Source of the DNA: Gammaproteobacteria bacterium
GTDB taxonomy: Bacteria; Pseudomonadota; Gammaproteobacteria; Poriferisulfidales; Poriferisulfidaceae
Direction: 5' to 3'
DNA: 59,297 bases
Assembly (NCBI GenBank): GCA_028819565.1
Contig: JAPPLD010000021.1
Coordinates: 1 to 59,297 of the forward strand
The notes beneath the pieces are model-generated. The model had not been told where the DNA came from. It did no database searches and worked only from the letters and a program-made list of their open reading frames with translations. This document shows positions 8,687 to 18,306 of this stretch, piece after piece; within the stretch, counting starts at the first letter, position 1; each line of letters opens with the position of its first letter. The position numbers were made by a program, and so were the translations under genes.

Positions 8687-9880
8687 TCAGGTCCGGTATT
8701 CGGCGTTGATCTTCACGTAGTCGTAGGACAGGTCGGACGTATAGAGGCGGACTTGGGATTCGCCAAGACCCAGATCCACCCGGATCGTGAATTCATCGCG
8801 GGCCATGACCGCACTACCCTGTTCCTCCCGGTAGTTTTCAGCCACCGCACCGCCTGCCACCACCTGCACGTCGTCGAGACGGATTCCAACCTGGTCCATG
8901 CGTGACAATTCCCCGACACTACGGCCGACAGCGGCCAGAATTCTTCCCCAGTTGGGGTCTCCGGCGAATGCCGCCGTCTTGACCAGGGGTGAGTGCGCCA
9001 CCGCACGCGCCACTGCCTGCGCCTGCTCCGCCGTGGCGGCCTGCTCAACCTCGATCGTGATAAACCGGGTCGCACCCTCGGCATCTCGCACGATGGCCTT
9101 GGCCAGCGTCTCGCAGACTTCGAAGATAGCCTGCTCCCAAGCCTCCACCTCGGAATCCTCCAGATCCGCGAGTTTCACCCCGCTGGCGCCGGTGGCCAGC
9201 AGAATACATGCGTCGTTGGTGGAAGTGTCGCCTTCCACGGTAATCGCGTGGAAGGAATGTTCGAGTGCACGCTCGAGCACTTGCTCAAGCACCGCAGCAT
9301 CGACTGCCAGATCGGTCGCAACGAAGGCCAGCATGGTCGCCATGTCCGGGCAGATCATGCCCGCGCCCTTGGCCATGCCGGTGACATGGAGGTTCTTCCC
9401 TGCACCCTTGACTTGGCGGCCTTCCAGCTTGCTCCGGGTGTCGGTGGTCAGGATCGCCTGTGCCGCTTCCGGCCAGCCCTCGGCGGACAGTGTCGCCTGG
9501 AGCTGCGGCATTTGCGCCTGGATCTTTCCCACGTCCAGCCTCTCCCCGATCACTCCGGTCGAGAACGGCAGAACCTCGTGCGGCTCGACCGCGAACGCGC
9601 CCGCCGCTGCCTCACAGCACAGCCGGGTATCCTCCAGCCCCTGTTCACCCAATCCGGCGTTGGCGCAACCGGCATTGATCAGTAACAACCGAGGCGACGC
9701 AGCCTCCAAGTGTTCGCGGGCAACCTCGACGGGAGCCGCGCAGAACCGGTTGGTCGTGAAGACGCCTGCCGACTCCGTCCCGGGTGCCAGTTCCAATACG
9801 GCCAGGTCCAGCCGCTCTCCAGCGTACAGACCCGCACTGGCCGCCGCCAAGCGCACTCCGGGAACCGGTTGCCAGCTCAT
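8687..9880 (-). CDS. argJ: Bifunctional ornithine/glutamate N-acetyltransferase
   Basis: 397 residues. Transfers acetyl from N-acetylornithine to glutamate and can also use acetyl-CoA, closing the cyclic arginine pathway. The ATG at 9880 was chosen because it overlaps the secA stop as ATGA; the longer frame would start inside secA. The self-cleavage site is in [13 protein letters not shown], where the Thr after Ala becomes the nucleophile of the beta chain. The upstream [18 protein letters not shown] and the late [15 protein letters not shown] motif are both typical. It is probably translated with secA upstream and the Nudix fusion downstream. Confidence 0.96.
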   Translation of the reverse strand: MSWQPVPGVRLAAASAGLYAGERLDLAVLELAPGTESAGVFTTNRFCAAPVEVAREHLEAASPRLLLINAGCANAGLGEQGLEDTRLCCEAAAGAFAVEPHEVLPFSTGVIGERLDVGKIQAQMPQLQATLSAEGWPEAAQAILTTDTRSKLEGRQVKGAGKNLHVTGMAKGAGMICPDMATMLAFVATDLAVDAAVLEQVLERALEHSFHAITVEGDTSTNDACILLATGASGVKLADLEDSEVEAWEQAIFEVCETLAKAIVRDAEGATRFITIEVEQAATAEQAQAVARAVAHSPLVKTAAFAGDPNWGRILAAVGRSVGELSRMDQVGIRLDDVQVVAGGAVAENYREEQGSAVMARDEFTIRVDLGLGESQVRLYTSDLSYDYVKINAEYRT

Positions 9881-12612
9881 GCCACCCGCCGACTCTGCGC
9901 CCCGCAGCAATGCTTGTATTTCTTGCCGGAACCACATGGACAAGGTTGGTTGCGCCCGACCTTGGAAGCAGATCGGCGAACCGTCGGCGGCGGCGCGAAA
10001 CTGGCGGATGGCGCTTGAGCCTGTGGTGGCGGCTGCTCGCTCCGCACCGGGGAGACTTCCTCACCCGACGCATGCCGGTAGTCCAGGTCGGAGACCGGAG
10101 TCGAAGGTTTCTCCAAAGTGTCCAGTTCGTCCGGCGAACCCAGCCTCAGCAGACACAACAGGCGGATGAGGTCGTGCTCGATGCGATCCATCATGGACTG
10201 GAAAAGTTCAAAGGCCTCGCGCTTGTATTCCTGTTTCGGGTTCTTCTGCGCGTAGCTGCGCAGGCCGATTCCCTGGCGGAGGTGATCCATCATCGCCAGA
10301 TGCTCCTTCCAGTGCATGTCCAGCGTCGTCAGCAGCAAGTCCCCTTCCAGTTGGCGCATCGCCTGTGGCGTGATTTCTTCTTCCTTGTCACGCAGTTTCT
10401 GCTCGACCGCCACATGAAGCCGTTCGTCAAGCGTCGTATCGTTCAGTTCCGGTTCCTGCTCCAGCCAATCCCGCACCGGCATCGACAACCCGAACGTCTC
10501 GACCAGCGCCTGCTCCAGCCCCTCAGTGTTCCATTGCTCTTCCATGCTTTCGGCGGGGATATAGTCCCGGTAGACCCGCGTCACGACATCCGTGCAAATG
10601 GATGCCACGTGCTCGGACAGATCCTGGGATTCCATGATCTCGTTGCGCTGCTGGTAGACCAGCGTACGCTGGTCGTTGATCACATCGTCGAAATCCAGCA
10701 AGTGTTTGCGAATATCAAAATTTCGAGCCTCCACCTTGCGCTGGGCGTTGCCGATCGCCTTGGTGACCCAGGGGTGTTCGATCACTTCACCTTCCTTCAT
10801 GCCCAAGCGCTGCATCAGGGTGGACATCCGCTCCGAAGCGAAAATCCGGATCAAGCTATCCTCCAGCGACAGGTAGAACCGGCTGGAACCCGGGTCGCCC
10901 TGGCGGCCTGAACGACCACGCAGCTGGTTGTCGACACGCCGCGACTCGTGCCGCTCGGTCCCAATGATATGCAGGCCACCGGCGGCCACGACCTGGTCGT
11001 GCCGAGTCTGCCACTCGTCCCGAGCCGAATCTTTCGGTTCCGGTATTTCCGACTCCGGGGCCGCCTCCAATGCGCCGCCGAGCACGATGTCGGTCCCGCG
11101 ACCGGCCATGTTGGTGGCGATGGTAACCGTGCCGGGTCGTCCGGCCTGGGCGATGATGTGCGACTCCTGCTCGTGGAATTTCGCGTTCAGGACCTGGTGC
11201 TTGATTTCAGCCTTCTGCAACAGGCCGGACAGCAGTTCGGAGTTGGAGATCGAGGTCGTGCCCACCAGCACCGGCTGCCCGCGCTCCACGCAGTCCTGGA
11301 TATCCTCCACCACCGCCTGGTATTTCTCCTCGGCGGTCAGGAACACCATGTCCCCGAGGTCATCCCGGACCATCGGCATGTGGGTCGGAACGACCACCAC
11401 CTCCAAGCCGTAGATTTCCTGGAACTCGTAGGCTTCGGTATCGGCCGTGCCGGTCATGCCGGACAGGCGGGAATAGAGCCGGAAGTAGTTCTGGAAGGTG
11501 ATCGACGCCACGGTCTGGTTCTCCGTCTCGACCGCCACTCCCTCCTTGGCCTCGACGGCCTGGTGCAATCCGTCCGACCAGCGCCGTCCCGGCATCTTGC
11601 GCCCGGTGAACTCGTCGATGATGACGATCTTGCCTTCTTCCGACACGATGTAGTCGCGATCCCGCTGGAACAAGGTTCTTGCCCGCAGGGAGGCGTTGAC
11701 GTGGTGCAACAGGCGGATGTTGCCGGCTTCGTACAGGCTGCCTCCCGGCGGAATCAACCCCTCGGTGGACAGCAGTTGCTCGACCCGGTGATGCCCGTCC
11801 TCGGTCAGGTAGGCTTGGCGCGCTTTTTCGTCAATCCGGTAGTCGCCCGGCCCGTCTTCTTCCTCCTGCGGCTCGAGGTGACGAACCATCTGGTTCATTT
11901 TCTGATAGAGGTCGGTGCGATCCTCGGACGGACCCGAGATGATCAGCGGAGTGCGGGCCTCGTCGATGAGGATCGAGTCCACTTCGTCGACAATGGCAAA
12001 CTCCTGCCCGCGCATGACCCGGTGTTCGTCCCGGAACACCATGTTGTCGCGCAGGTAGTCAAAGCCGAATTCGTTGTTGGTGCCATATGTCACGCCGGAG
12101 GCATAAGCATCCCGGCGCTGTGCACCATCGAGCCCTTGCACGATCACGCCCACGGTCAGGCCGAGCTGTTCGTAGATCGGCCGCATCCAGTCCGCGTCGC
12201 GCCGAGCCAAATAGTCGTTGACGGTTACGACATGTACGCTCTCGCCGGCCAGCGCATGCAGACAGGCCGGCAGGGTCGCGACCAAGGTCTTGCCTTCGCC
12301 GGTGCGCATCTCCGCGATGCCGCCTTCGTGCAACACGATGCCGCCGAGCAACTGGACATCGAAGTGTCGCATGTCGAGCGTCCGGCGCGCCGCTTCGCGC
12401 ACCAGCGCGAAGACCTCCGGCAGCAGGGCATCCATCGCCTCCCCTTCAGCGAGGCGGGCGCGATACTGCTCGGCACGCTCGCGCAATTGCGCGTCATCCG
12501 CATCCTGCAGCGCTGCCTCAAGGTCATTGATCTTCACCACCGTCCGCCAGTGGCGCTTGAGGGTTCGCTGGTTGCGGCTACCGAAAAATTTACGGACAAG
12601 CGAAGCAAACAT
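9877..12612 (-). CDS. secA: Preprotein translocase ATPase SecA
   Basis: 911 residues, the normal full length. Motor that drives unfolded preproteins through SecYEG at the inner membrane. Seen in order: Walker A (MRTGEGKT, near 104), the [15 protein letters not shown] Walker B region, the preprotein cross-linking region, [10 protein letters not shown] and [13 protein letters not shown] in the second motor domain, and the C-terminal zinc-binding tail [13 protein letters not shown] that contacts SecB and lipids. An exact TATAAT (minus strand, 12646-12641) lies 29 bases before the start and may serve a dedicated promoter, though its -35 partner is poor. Confidence 0.98.
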   Translation of the reverse strand: MFASLVRKFFGSRNQRTLKRHWRTVVKINDLEAALQDADDAQLRERAEQYRARLAEGEAMDALLPEVFALVREAARRTLDMRHFDVQLLGGIVLHEGGIAEMRTGEGKTLVATLPACLHALAGESVHVVTVNDYLARRDADWMRPIYEQLGLTVGVIVQGLDGAQRRDAYASGVTYGTNNEFGFDYLRDNMVFRDEHRVMRGQEFAIVDEVDSILIDEARTPLIISGPSEDRTDLYQKMNQMVRHLEPQEEEDGPGDYRIDEKARQAYLTEDGHHRVEQLLSTEGLIPPGGSLYEAGNIRLLHHVNASLRARTLFQRDRDYIVSEEGKIVIIDEFTGRKMPGRRWSDGLHQAVEAKEGVAVETENQTVASITFQNYFRLYSRLSGMTGTADTEAYEFQEIYGLEVVVVPTHMPMVRDDLGDMVFLTAEEKYQAVVEDIQDCVERGQPVLVGTTSISNSELLSGLLQKAEIKHQVLNAKFHEQESHIIAQAGRPGTVTIATNMAGRGTDIVLGGALEAAPESEIPEPKDSARDEWQTRHDQVVAAGGLHIIGTERHESRRVDNQLRGRSGRQGDPGSSRFYLSLEDSLIRIFASERMSTLMQRLGMKEGEVIEHPWVTKAIGNAQRKVEARNFDIRKHLLDFDDVINDQRTLVYQQRNEIMESQDLSEHVASICTDVVTRVYRDYIPAESMEEQWNTEGLEQALVETFGLSMPVRDWLEQEPELNDTTLDERLHVAVEQKLRDKEEEITPQAMRQLEGDLLLTTLDMHWKEHLAMMDHLRQGIGLRSYAQKNPKQEYKREAFELFQSMMDRIEHDLIRLLCLLRLGSPDELDTLEKPSTPVSDLDYRHASGEEVSPVRSEQPPPQAQAPSASFAPPPTVRRSASKVGRNQPCPCGSGKKYKHCCGAQSRRVA

Positions 12613-12640
12613 GGTGGAGTCGCCAGTAAGCGATTACGGA

Positions 12641-12646
12641 ATTATA
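12641..12646 (-). promoter_or_regulatory. Candidate -10 box for secA
   Basis: Exact TATAAT on the minus strand in the 52-base gap between the M23 peptidase stop and the secA start, preceded by a GC-rich palindromic stretch. No good -35 hexamer stands 16-18 bases upstream, so promoter strength is doubtful. Confidence 0.35.
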
Positions 12647-12664
12647 AGCGCGGGCCGCGCAGAT

Positions 12665-13606
12665 TCAGCGGCGGGCGGACAGGAATTTCAGAGGGTTGGC
12701 AGCCTTGCCGTTCTTCAGCACTTCAAAGTGCAGATGCGGTGCGGTCGAACGGCCGGTCGAGCCGACATGCGCGACGACATCACCCCGCTTCACCATCTGC
12801 CCGGACTTCACCAGCAGCTTGCTGGCGTGGCCGTAGCGGGTCTGGTAGCCGTTCCCGTGCCGGATCTGCACCATCAGGCCGTACCCTTCCTTGTTCCCCG
12901 CAAACTCGACCATGCCGGCCGCCGCGGACCGGATCTCGGTACCCTTGCTGGCGGCGAAGTCGATGCCCTGATGGAAAGCGGGGCGTCCGTGGAACGGGTC
13001 CCGGCGCATGCCGTAGTACGAGGAAACCCAGCCAGAGCGCACCGGCCAGCCGCTGGGATACGCCGCGCCCACCAAACGGCGATGCTGGATCACGTCTTCC
13101 AGGATGCTCAGCCACAGCGTCCGATCCTCGATCTGGTTATGCAGGCCGTCGAGGGAGGCCCCCAGATCGGTCGCGGTCAGCCCAGGTCCCGGGGAAGCAG
13201 CAGCATTCCCGCCCAGTCCCGGTTTCGAGCCGAAGTCGAATTCCTTGCCATCTTTGAGTTGCGCGATGTCCACCAGCGTGCCGCCCAGCGCATCCAGACG
13301 GGCGATACGCGACTGCAGCCGCGCCAATTGCGAAGACAGGGCATCAATGTGAAGCTGGCTTTCCCGGCGGAGATTATTCAGCGTGGTGCCGTGCGCGGCC
13401 AGTGTCTGATCGATCGAACCCAGCAAGGCCTGCTCACGATGCAAAGCGCCCTGGTGGAACGCCACCGCGACGACCTGGGCAAGCACGACTGCCACTGCGA
13501 CCCCAAGGCCGAGACGCCGCCAGCCTGCGGCTTTGCCGGGAGCTACGGCTTGGCGGATAATGGCGTAGGAAGACTGCCCCGCCTGATGAAGAAGCTTCTT
13601 GACCAT
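12665..13606 (-). CDS. M23 family peptidase (LytM-type endopeptidase)
   Basis: 313 residues from ATG 13606, chosen over an in-frame GTG four codons upstream because AGGTGAGG lies about 7 bases before the ATG. One membrane segment (31-50) anchors it in the inner membrane; residues 65-110 look coiled-coil. The peptidase domain starts near 188. Zinc ligands fit: His212 and Asp216 in HQGIDFA, and His293 in HLHFE, with His260 (YGHAS) and His291 as catalytic histidines. It would cut peptidoglycan cross-links in the periplasm. It lies between secA and lpxC, as in many relatives. Its first 21 bases overlap the divergent DciA-like gene. Confidence 0.92.
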   Translation of the reverse strand: MVKKLLHQAGQSSYAIIRQAVAPGKAAGWRRLGLGVAVAVVLAQVVAVAFHQGALHREQALLGSIDQTLAAHGTTLNNLRRESQLHIDALSSQLARLQSRIARLDALGGTLVDIAQLKDGKEFDFGSKPGLGGNAAASPGPGLTATDLGASLDGLHNQIEDRTLWLSILEDVIQHRRLVGAAYPSGWPVRSGWVSSYYGMRRDPFHGRPAFHQGIDFAASKGTEIRSAAAGMVEFAGNKEGYGLMVQIRHGNGYQTRYGHASKLLVKSGQMVKRGDVVAHVGSTGRSTAPHLHFEVLKNGKAANPLKFLSARR

Positions 13607-13885
13607 CTCGATCCTCACCTGCTGGCCCGCATCCGCCTACAGCTGGCCATTACCCAAAGCCTGCGCCGACAACTCCCTGAGCCTCTGGGCTCGAGTTGCT
13701 GGTGCAGCGACATCGAAGGGGTCACGCTGACGGTCTCGGTCAACGACAACCATCAGGCGCCGTTGATTCATTACCAGCAACGCGAATTGCTCAAGCACGT
13801 CAACGCAGAATTCAAGGATCGCCTGAACCAGCCGTTGCGCCAGCTCCGGATTCAGGTTGCTGCGCGCCAAGCGGGTCACGATTAG
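13586..13885 (+). CDS. DUF721/DciA-like protein
   Basis: About 99 residues from ATG 13586. The pattern (an N-terminal helix, then CWCSDIEGVTLTVSVNDN, then a helix IHYQQRELLKHVNAEFKDRL and a last strand LRQLRIQVAARQ) fits the DUF721 family, whose member DciA helps load the replicative helicase where DnaC is absent. A DUF721 gene at this site, next to lpxC and convergent with it, is familiar from Pseudomonas-type genomes. It is short for the family and the start is uncertain: AGGAAG lies about 13 bases before the ATG and an upstream in-frame TTG is possible. It overlaps the divergent M23 gene start by 21 bases. Confidence 0.62.
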   Translation: MKKLLDHLDPHLLARIRLQLAITQSLRRQLPEPLGSSCWCSDIEGVTLTVSVNDNHQAPLIHYQQRELLKHVNAEFKDRLNQPLRQLRIQVAARQAGHD

Positions 13886-13893
13886 AAATTCGC

Positions 13894-14808
13894 TCAGGCC
13901 GGACTGACCTGTGCGAAGCAGACTGGGGCTTCGTGGGTGTCCTCGAAACTGACGAGTTCCCAGGCCGATTCGGTGGCCAGCAACTTCCGCAGTAACTGGA
14001 TGTTGAGTTCGTGCCCGGAGCAGTAGCCCTCGAAAGAACCGATCAGGCTGTTGCCGAGCAGGTACAGGTCACCGATGGCGTCGAGCACCTTGTGCTTGAC
14101 GAATTCATCGGAGTAGCGCAAGCCGCTATCGTTGAGGATGCGGTTGTCGTCCAGCACGATGGCGTTGTCCAGGCTGCCTCCCAGAGCCAGGTTCCGCTCG
14201 CGAAGGAGTTCCACTTCGTGCCGGAACCCGAACGTACGTGCCCGCGACACTTCCTTGATGTAGGAAGTGCTGGAAAGATCCAGCACCGCGGACTGCCGGG
14301 TGTTGCGGATCACCGGGTGGTCGAAGTCGATGGTGAAGGCCACCTTGAAGCCGTCGTGCGGCGTCAGGCGCACCCACCGGCTGTTCTTCTCGTCCTGCAC
14401 CTCGACCGGTTCGCGGATACGGATATAGCGCTTCGGTGCATCCTGTTCAACCAGCCCACTGGAATGGATCAGGAACACGAACGGGCTTGCGCTGCCGTCC
14501 ATGATCGGGACTTCGCTGGCGTCCAGGTCGACGTACAGGTTATCCACTCCAAGCCCAGCCACGGCCGACAGCAGATGCTCGACTGTCGAGACATGAACAT
14601 CGCCGTTGGACAGCGTCGTCGACAGGCGGGTGGCGGACACCTGGTCCGGGTGAACCCGGATACGAATCGGCGGGTCAAAATCAACCCGCCGCAGCACCAC
14701 CCCGGTATTCACCGGAGCAGGACTGAGCCGCATGGATGTCTTTTCTCCCGTGTGCAGACCGATGCCCTCTGCGCAAATGCTCTGCCTCAGGGTGTGCTGA
14801 CGAATCAT
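13894..14808 (-). CDS. lpxC: UDP-3-O-acyl-N-acetylglucosamine deacetylase
   Basis: 304 residues from ATG 14808, chosen because the family always begins MIRQ(R)TL...; the frame open further upstream has no family similarity. Catalyses the committed step of lipid A synthesis in the cytoplasm. Zinc ligands are His78 (in STVEHLLSA), His239 and Asp243 (in [11 protein letters not shown]), with Glu77 as general base. It is the last gene of the dcw cluster, 177 bases after ftsZ, a gap long enough for its own promoter. It ends 8 bases from the convergent DUF721 gene. Confidence 0.97.
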   Translation of the reverse strand: MIRQHTLRQSICAEGIGLHTGEKTSMRLSPAPVNTGVVLRRVDFDPPIRIRVHPDQVSATRLSTTLSNGDVHVSTVEHLLSAVAGLGVDNLYVDLDASEVPIMDGSASPFVFLIHSSGLVEQDAPKRYIRIREPVEVQDEKNSRWVRLTPHDGFKVAFTIDFDHPVIRNTRQSAVLDLSSTSYIKEVSRARTFGFRHEVELLRERNLALGGSLDNAIVLDDNRILNDSGLRYSDEFVKHKVLDAIGDLYLLGNSLIGSFEGYCSGHELNIQLLRKLLATESAWELVSFEDTHEAPVCFAQVSPA

Positions 14809-14985
14809 TCCCGGAATTCTCGATTTTTGGTGTGGCGCGCTCCGCGTCAGACCCCCTGCCTTACGGATACGCGCATTATTACAGAAAAACGAAGATTTTT
14901 CCACCGAACCCGCACCTTGGAATGCGTGGAGAAACCCGTGCGGAGACCCCCCCGGAAGCCTCCGCAATTGGCCTTCGGCACCCGG

Positions 14986-16260
14986 TCAGTCATGCTGCTT
15001 GCGCAGGTAGGCCGGGATGTCGAACTTCTGCCGTTCCTCTCCCTTGGTCCAATCCGGGCTCTTTGGGCTCTTCGCCAAATTGCCCTCGGTGACGATCGGC
15101 GGCACTCCGGCGACCTTTTCCTTCGACGGCTGCGCTCCGTTGCCGTTCTCCTTTCCCTTGATCGAGTTGGGGGCCTCGGTGATCTTCCGAAACGGCGTCA
15201 CACCCGGTTCCGCCTCCGGCTCCTCCTTCGAGCCGAAACCGGCCACCACCAGAGTCACCTTGAGCTGACCACCCATGTCCTCGTCGTAGGTCGTGCCCAT
15301 AACCAGCTGCACGTTCTCGGCCTGCAGCGGCTCAAGTTCCCGTGCAATCTGGTTGAACTCGGGAAGGCTCAGGCTGCCCTCGCCCTTGCGCACGGTGGTC
15401 ACGTTGACCAGCATGGCCGGAGCATCGGTGATGTTCACCTCGTCGAGCAGGCGGCAGTTGATGGCCTGCTGCGTGGCTTCGACCGCCCGGTTCGGGCCTT
15501 CAGCGGTGCCGGTGCCCATCATAGCCAGACCCTGCTGCTTCATCACGGTCCGCACGTCGGCGAAGTCGACGTTGATGGTGCCGGGCCGGAGGATCAGGTC
15601 GGAAATCCCGCACACGGCGCCGTGCAGCACCTTGTCCGCCTCAAGAAAGGCGTCCTCCAGCGAGATATCCGGATCCAGTTCGCTCATCAACCGGTCATTG
15701 GGAATGGTGATGATCGAGTCGACATAGGCGCCGAGTTCCCGGATCCCGTCTTCGGCCAGGCGGCATCGATGCTGCCCTTCGAAGCTGAACGGCCGGGTGA
15801 CCACCGCCACCGTCAGCACGCCCGCCTCCCGGGCCAGTTCCGCGATGACCGGGGCCGCACCGGTACCGGTCCCACCGCCCATGCCGGCGGTGATGAACAG
15901 CATATCGGTGTTCTCGACCAACCCGGCCAGCGACTCCCGGCTCTCCAGCGCCGCCTGCCGCCCCACTCCGGGGTCGGCGCCGGCACCCAGGCCCTTGGTC
16001 GTGTCCCGGCCGATCTGCACCGATTCTCCCACCTTCAGGTTGCGCAGAACCTGCGCATCGGTGTTGACGCAGTAGACCTCCACGTGTGCAGCCAGATCGC
16101 GTTCCATGCGCTGCGTGGCGTTACCGCCCCCACCGCCGACGCCGATCACCTTGATACGGGCGTCCTCATGGTCCGGACGGACTGGGGTAAACGTGATTTC
16201 CGCCGTTTCTTCGGCGGTTTCGGGCGAGATCGCCCCATCAAGTCCATTAATCAAAGTCAT
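14986..16260 (-). CDS. ftsZ: Cell division GTPase FtsZ
   Basis: 424 residues. Tubulin homologue that builds the Z ring. Seen: VIGVGGGGGNA near 38, the tubulin signature GGGTGTG near 129, the T7 synergy loop in DFADVRTVM, a variable proline/lysine-rich linker from about 340, and the conserved C-terminal peptide DIPAYLRKQ that binds FtsA and ZipA. The GTP-site N-terminal motif reads GNATQRM where GNAVNRM is usual, a mild variation. GGAG lies about 9 bases before the ATG. It follows ftsA by 27 bases. Confidence 0.98.
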   Translation of the reverse strand: MTLINGLDGAISPETAEETAEITFTPVRPDHEDARIKVIGVGGGGGNATQRMERDLAAHVEVYCVNTDAQVLRNLKVGESVQIGRDTTKGLGAGADPGVGRQAALESRESLAGLVENTDMLFITAGMGGGTGTGAAPVIAELAREAGVLTVAVVTRPFSFEGQHRCRLAEDGIRELGAYVDSIITIPNDRLMSELDPDISLEDAFLEADKVLHGAVCGISDLILRPGTINVDFADVRTVMKQQGLAMMGTGTAEGPNRAVEATQQAINCRLLDEVNITDAPAMLVNVTTVRKGEGSLSLPEFNQIARELEPLQAENVQLVMGTTYDEDMGGQLKVTLVVAGFGSKEEPEAEPGVTPFRKITEAPNSIKGKENGNGAQPSKEKVAGVPPIVTEGNLAKSPKSPDWTKGEERQKFDIPAYLRKQHD

Positions 16261-16287
16261 TTTTCCATCTCCAAGTCGTAGTGAAAG

Positions 16288-17580
16288 TTAAATCCATGAA
16301 AAGATGCGCTGCCGCCAAGAGTCGGCGACGGCCGACGAACCCAGACCAGGGTTGGCCAGGTCGTGGTACGTCAGCAGCCCGATTCCGGTGGCGTACATCG
16401 GTTGGTTGAATCGTTCGTCGCGGAACCGCAGGTGCTGCGGACCGCCGATGCGGACCGGACGGTTGAACACCTCCTCGGCCAGCATGTCCAGGCCCCGAAC
16501 CATCGCGCCGCCGCCGGTCAGCACCAGGCCGGCGCCCTCGATCTTGTCGTAGTAGCCGGAACGGCGCAGTTCGTCGTTAATCAGTTCGAACAGCTCCAGG
16601 TAGCGGGGGCGAATGATGTCCCCCAGCACAGAGCTGCGCAATTGCGCGGCCGGGCGGCCGCCCAGACCCGGCACCTCCAGAATCTGATCGTCCTGCGCCG
16701 GGTCGCTGATGGCACAGCCGTGCTCGATCTTGAGCTGCTCGGCATCCTGCACCCGGGTACTCAGGGCGATGGCGATGTCGCGGTTGACGTGGTCGCCTGC
16801 CACCGGGATCGTCGCGGTGTAGTGGATCGCACCGGAGTAAAAGACGGCGATATCCGAGGTGCCGCCACCGATGTCGACCAAACAGACGCCCAGTTCGCGT
16901 TCGTCCGGCGTCAGCGCCGCCTCGCTGGACGCAAGTTGCTCCAGCACCACGTGATCGACAGTCAGGCCGCAGTGGCGTACGCACTTGACCAGGTTGTGCA
17001 GCGCGCCGGCCCCGGCGGTAATCAGGTGCACGCGCGCGTCTAGACGGACCCCGGACATGCCGAGCGGAGTGCGGATCCCGTACTGATCGTCGATCGCGTA
17101 CTCCTGTGGCAACACGTGCAGGATGCGCTTGTCGTCGGTGAGTTTCACCGCACTCGCCGCATCCAGTACCCGCTCCACGACCGTGGGCGTGATCTCGCCC
17201 TCGCGCACCGGAATGGCGCCGCTGGCATTGATGCTGTGGATGTGGCTGCCGGCGATCCCGACATTGACGTTGCGGATCGTGCAGTCCGTCATCTCCTCGG
17301 CTTCCTCCACGGCGCGGCGGATCGACTCCACTGTCTCCTCGATGTTGACCACCATGCCCGCCTTGAGACCGCGTGACACGGTGGTGCCGCAACCGAGAAC
17401 CTCGAGTTGTCCGTCCTCGTCGTGTTGCGCGACAACCACCACGATCCGGGACGTGCCAATGTCGAGCGCAACCAGCTGGCCCGGGTTCGTGCGGCGTTGC
17501 GCAATGGTCGAAAACATGCGCGAAAAGAGCCCGGAACGCTTCGGCTCCATGGGCAAGACCGCAGAATTTGAGTTATCCAT
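16288..17580 (-). CDS. ftsA: Cell division protein FtsA
   Basis: 430 residues. Actin-like ATPase that tethers FtsZ to the membrane and recruits later divisome proteins. Phosphate-1 motif ALDIGTSRIVVVV near 38, the SHI/1C domain after it, DIGGGTSDIAVF (phosphate 2) near 222, and the adenosine motif LTGGGAMVRGLDML near 355. The C-terminal end (WRQRIFSWI) is the amphipathic membrane-targeting helix. An N-terminal extension of about 20 residues before the actin core is longer than in E. coli. Lies between ftsQ and ftsZ. Confidence 0.97.
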   Translation of the reverse strand: MDNSNSAVLPMEPKRSGLFSRMFSTIAQRRTNPGQLVALDIGTSRIVVVVAQHDEDGQLEVLGCGTTVSRGLKAGMVVNIEETVESIRRAVEEAEEMTDCTIRNVNVGIAGSHIHSINASGAIPVREGEITPTVVERVLDAASAVKLTDDKRILHVLPQEYAIDDQYGIRTPLGMSGVRLDARVHLITAGAGALHNLVKCVRHCGLTVDHVVLEQLASSEAALTPDERELGVCLVDIGGGTSDIAVFYSGAIHYTATIPVAGDHVNRDIAIALSTRVQDAEQLKIEHGCAISDPAQDDQILEVPGLGGRPAAQLRSSVLGDIIRPRYLELFELINDELRRSGYYDKIEGAGLVLTGGGAMVRGLDMLAEEVFNRPVRIGGPQHLRFRDERFNQPMYATGIGLLTYHDLANPGLGSSAVADSWRQRIFSWI

Positions 17581-17595
17581 AATTTCTCCTCCTCG

Positions 17596-18306
17596 CTATG
17601 ACTGAGTCAAAGACCTGGCCGAAAACCCGTTCGGGTAGCGCAGATCGAGAATGGTTTTCGGCGCGGACGCAGGCGCAACCCGGGCATAAGCCTCGTAGTA
17701 GCGCAGCCAGCGCGCTAGTCGTTCGATCGGTCGGACCCGCCCCAGCGTGAGGCGTAGTCCCGAGCGCAGCGTCACGTGCAGCGAACGGAACTTGGTCTCC
17801 TCCAGCCGGGCCAAACGCATTTCGTACGCCTCCAGCAACGGCTGGATCCGGTCGACGTGCCGAACCAGGGCGGCCTCGCGCCCCGGCATTCCCGCGACCT
17901 CCGGCAGGGACAACTCCGGTTCGCCACGCTGGCCAAACCGCTCCCCCCGCTCGGTCAAAAGCCCGCCTGCCGCCCAGCGCGCGACCGGCACCTGCTCGCT
18001 GATTTCGATTCGGAGCGTGGCTGGCCAGTCGCGATGGATCCGCGCCTGCCGCACCCAGACATTCTGCTGAAGCCGCTGTTCCAATTCGCCCAGGTCCTGG
18101 GTCAACATGTTGCCCGCCAACTCCTCGGCGACGATTTCCTGCAACTCGATCGGATCCAGGTAGCGGAGCTCCCCGTGCAGGGACACCTGGCGGATCGGCA
18201 GATGCGCCGGATCCGTCAGCCACACGCTGACGCCAACCCCTAGGACCAGTGCCGCCGCTGCGCCCGTGAGTCGCACGATCATGCCCATGCCGCCTGGCCT
18301 AGCCAT
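17596..18306 (-). CDS. ftsQ: Cell division protein FtsQ
   Basis: 236 residues. Short cytoplasmic start, one membrane segment (about 10-30), then a POTRA domain (PIRQVSLHGELRYLDPIELQEIVAEEL, about 36-65) and the FtsQ beta domain (PATLRIEISEQVPVARW through LRLTLGRVRP). It links FtsB/FtsL to early divisome proteins in the periplasm. Overlaps the ddl stop by 8 bases and lies upstream of ftsA, the usual order. Confidence 0.94.
   Translation of the reverse strand: MARPGGMGMIVRLTGAAAALVLGVGVSVWLTDPAHLPIRQVSLHGELRYLDPIELQEIVAEELAGNMLTQDLGELEQRLQQNVWVRQARIHRDWPATLRIEISEQVPVARWAAGGLLTERGERFGQRGEPELSLPEVAGMPGREAALVRHVDRIQPLLEAYEMRLARLEETKFRSLHVTLRSGLRLTLGRVRPIERLARWLRYYEAYARVAPASAPKTILDLRYPNGFSARSLTQS

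Noticed and set aside
10948-13257. Long open frame opposite secA and the M23 gene on the plus strand
   Set aside because: It is antisense to clear SecA and M23 motifs, with low-complexity His/Arg/Gly-rich translation; a product of GC-rich codon bias.
13637-13879. 80-residue minus-strand frame between the M23 gene and lpxC
   Set aside because: The plus strand here shows the DUF721 pattern; the minus frame has no family similarity.
14940-14965. GCGGAG/CTCCGC hairpin after ftsZ as a terminator
   Set aside because: No T tract follows and lpxC lies downstream in the same cluster.
14011-16281. Long plus-strand frame opposite lpxC and ftsZ
   Set aside because: No recognisable domain, and the opposite strand encodes textbook LpxC and FtsZ.
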